From Burkholderia sp. 8Y (lineage in GTDB: Bacteria > Pseudomonadota > Gammaproteobacteria > Burkholderiales > Burkholderiaceae), in the NCBI RefSeq assembly GCF_902506145.1, contig NZ_LR733520.1, forward strand, positions 592,057-656,056: a stretch of DNA of 64,000 bases, in the 5' to 3' direction. Positions within the stretch are counted from its first letter, which is position 1, and each line of letters begins with the position of its first letter. The translations under genes were made by a program, and so were the position numbers. Shown piece after piece: positions 63,255-64,000 of the stretch. Under the pieces are notes generated by a model that saw nothing but the letters and a program-made list of their open reading frames with translations, was not told the DNA's origin and did no database searches.

Positions 63255-64000
63255 TCAGAGCACCGGAGCGGCGACGTGCGCATCGGCGAAGCGCGCCAGA
63301 ATGCGTAGATCGTCGCCGAGCCGGTCGATGCGATGAAACTTGAGATGCGGGCGCGCATCGAGCGTGGCGGGCGGCGCGAAATCGAACATGCCGGGCGCGC
63401 TGCCGAGCAGGCTCGGCGCGAGATAGATCAGCAGTTCGTCCACGCAGCCTTCGCGCAAAAGCGAGCCGTTCAGCTTGTGGCCCGCTTCGACGTGCAATTC
63501 GTTGATGCCGCGATCGGCGAGCGCCGTCAGCATGGCGGGAAGATCCACCTTGCCGTGCTCGTTCGACAGTTCGATGAGCTCCGCGCCTTTCTCGCGCAGC
63601 GTGTCGGCGCGCTGCGCGTCGGCATCGGCGGAATGGAAGATCCACGGCGGCGCGCCGTCGAGAATGCGCGCGTCCAGCGGCACGTCGAGCCGGCTGTCGA
63701 TCAAGACGCGCTGCGGCTGGCGCGGCGTGTCAACCGCGCGCACGGTGAGTTGCGGGTCGTCCTCGCGCACCGTGCCGATGCCTGTCAGGATCGCGCAGGC
63801 GCGGGCGCGCCACGCGTGGCCGTCGGCGCGCGCGTCCTCGCCGGTGATCCACTGGCTTTCGCCCGAGGGCAGGCCCGTGCGCCCGTCGAGCGTCGCCGCC
63901 ACTTTCAGGCGCACCCACGGGCGACGGCGCGTCATGCGCGAGACGAAGCCGATGTTCATTTCGTGCGCCTCGGTCGCGAGCAGCCCGCAGCGCACGTCGA
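63255..64000 (-). CDS. ribD: RibD, C-terminal reductase domain (5' part beyond the window)
   Basis: The visible 248 codons cover the end of the N-terminal deaminase domain (MRCGLLATEAHEMNIGFVSR, containing the last zinc-site-type residues CGLLATEAHEMNIGF) and the whole reductase domain: RPWVRLKVAATLDGRTGLPS, GESQWITGEDARADGHAWRA, AILTGIGTVREDDPQLTVR and LHVEAGHKLNGSLLREGCVDEL. The enzyme carries out the deamination and side-chain reduction steps of riboflavin synthesis. It runs off the right edge of the window and is the upstream gene of the rib operon in view. Confidence 0.93.
   Translation of the reverse strand, partial: DVRCGLLATEAHEMNIGFVSRMTRRRPWVRLKVAATLDGRTGLPSGESQWITGEDARADGHAWRARACAILTGIGTVREDDPQLTVRAVDTPRQPQRVLIDSRLDVPLDARILDGAPPWIFHSADADAQRADTLREKGAELIELSNEHGKVDLPAMLTALADRGINELHVEAGHKLNGSLLREGCVDELLIYLAPSLLGSAPGMFDFAPPATLDARPHLKFHRIDRLGDDLRILARFADAHVAAPVL

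Overview
The window looks like a chromosomal segment of a betaproteobacterium of the family Burkholderiaceae, most likely the Caballeronia/Paraburkholderia/Burkholderia group. It has high GC, a Burkholderia-type porin, and the familiar neighbourhoods rph-rdgB-hemW, yicC-gmk-rpoZ-spoT-greB and ribD-ribE-ribBA-ribH-nusB. The genus call is inference from gene content; no rRNA gene is present.

Layout. 1-4627 is the end of a genomic island: an IS3-family transposase tail, a heavily frameshifted dead gene, one small unknown gene and a large tyrosine integrase that sits against the 3' end of tRNA-Ser(UGA). 4628-14813 is housekeeping core: MFS exporter, hemW, rdgB, rph; then yicC, gmk, rpoZ, spoT, a NinX-like gene, two identical tRNA-Arg(ACG) genes and greB. 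14895-19613 holds a porin, a candidate small RNA, an exonuclease/GIY-YIG fusion, a secreted chorismate mutase and small proteins. 20254-25177 holds tRNA-Thr(CGU), fbp, pepN and a lipoprotein.

25296-32580 is the most distinctive part: seven co-directional genes, nearly all overlapping, that encode a complete 2-aminoethylphosphonate (AEP) route (PEP mutase, phosphonopyruvate decarboxylase, AEP transaminase) plus nucleotidyltransferases, a CDP-alcohol phosphatidyltransferase, an Fe(II)/2-oxoglutarate oxygenase and a lipid-flippase-like membrane protein. The simplest reading is a phosphonolipid (AEP head group, perhaps hydroxylated) that is made and moved across the membrane. 33167-41950 is a six-gene purine catabolic operon on the minus strand (xdhA, xdhB, xdhC, adenine/adenosine deaminase, NCS2 permease, guanine deaminase) with two palindromes ahead of it.

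42194-50578 holds dsbB, an amidase, hemN, a cysteine-cluster protein, a DUF1439 protein, uppP and trmB. It is followed by a roughly 1.2 kb insert bounded by a 22-bp copy of the tRNA-Gly(UCC) 3' end, tRNA-Gly itself, and a yggT gene. 51318-58230 holds small secreted or unknown proteins, a serine/threonine dehydratase-like enzyme, a ubiD-asparaginase-lysE operon, a candidate small RNA or leader, and a lytic transglycosylase. 58307-64000 is the riboflavin operon on the minus strand (partial ribD, ribE, ribBA, ribH, nusB, aminotransferase), interrupted between ribE and ribBA by a ccdA-ccdB toxin-antitoxin pair with its own promoter and operator. The GTP cyclohydrolase II half of RibBA has lost its zinc cysteines.
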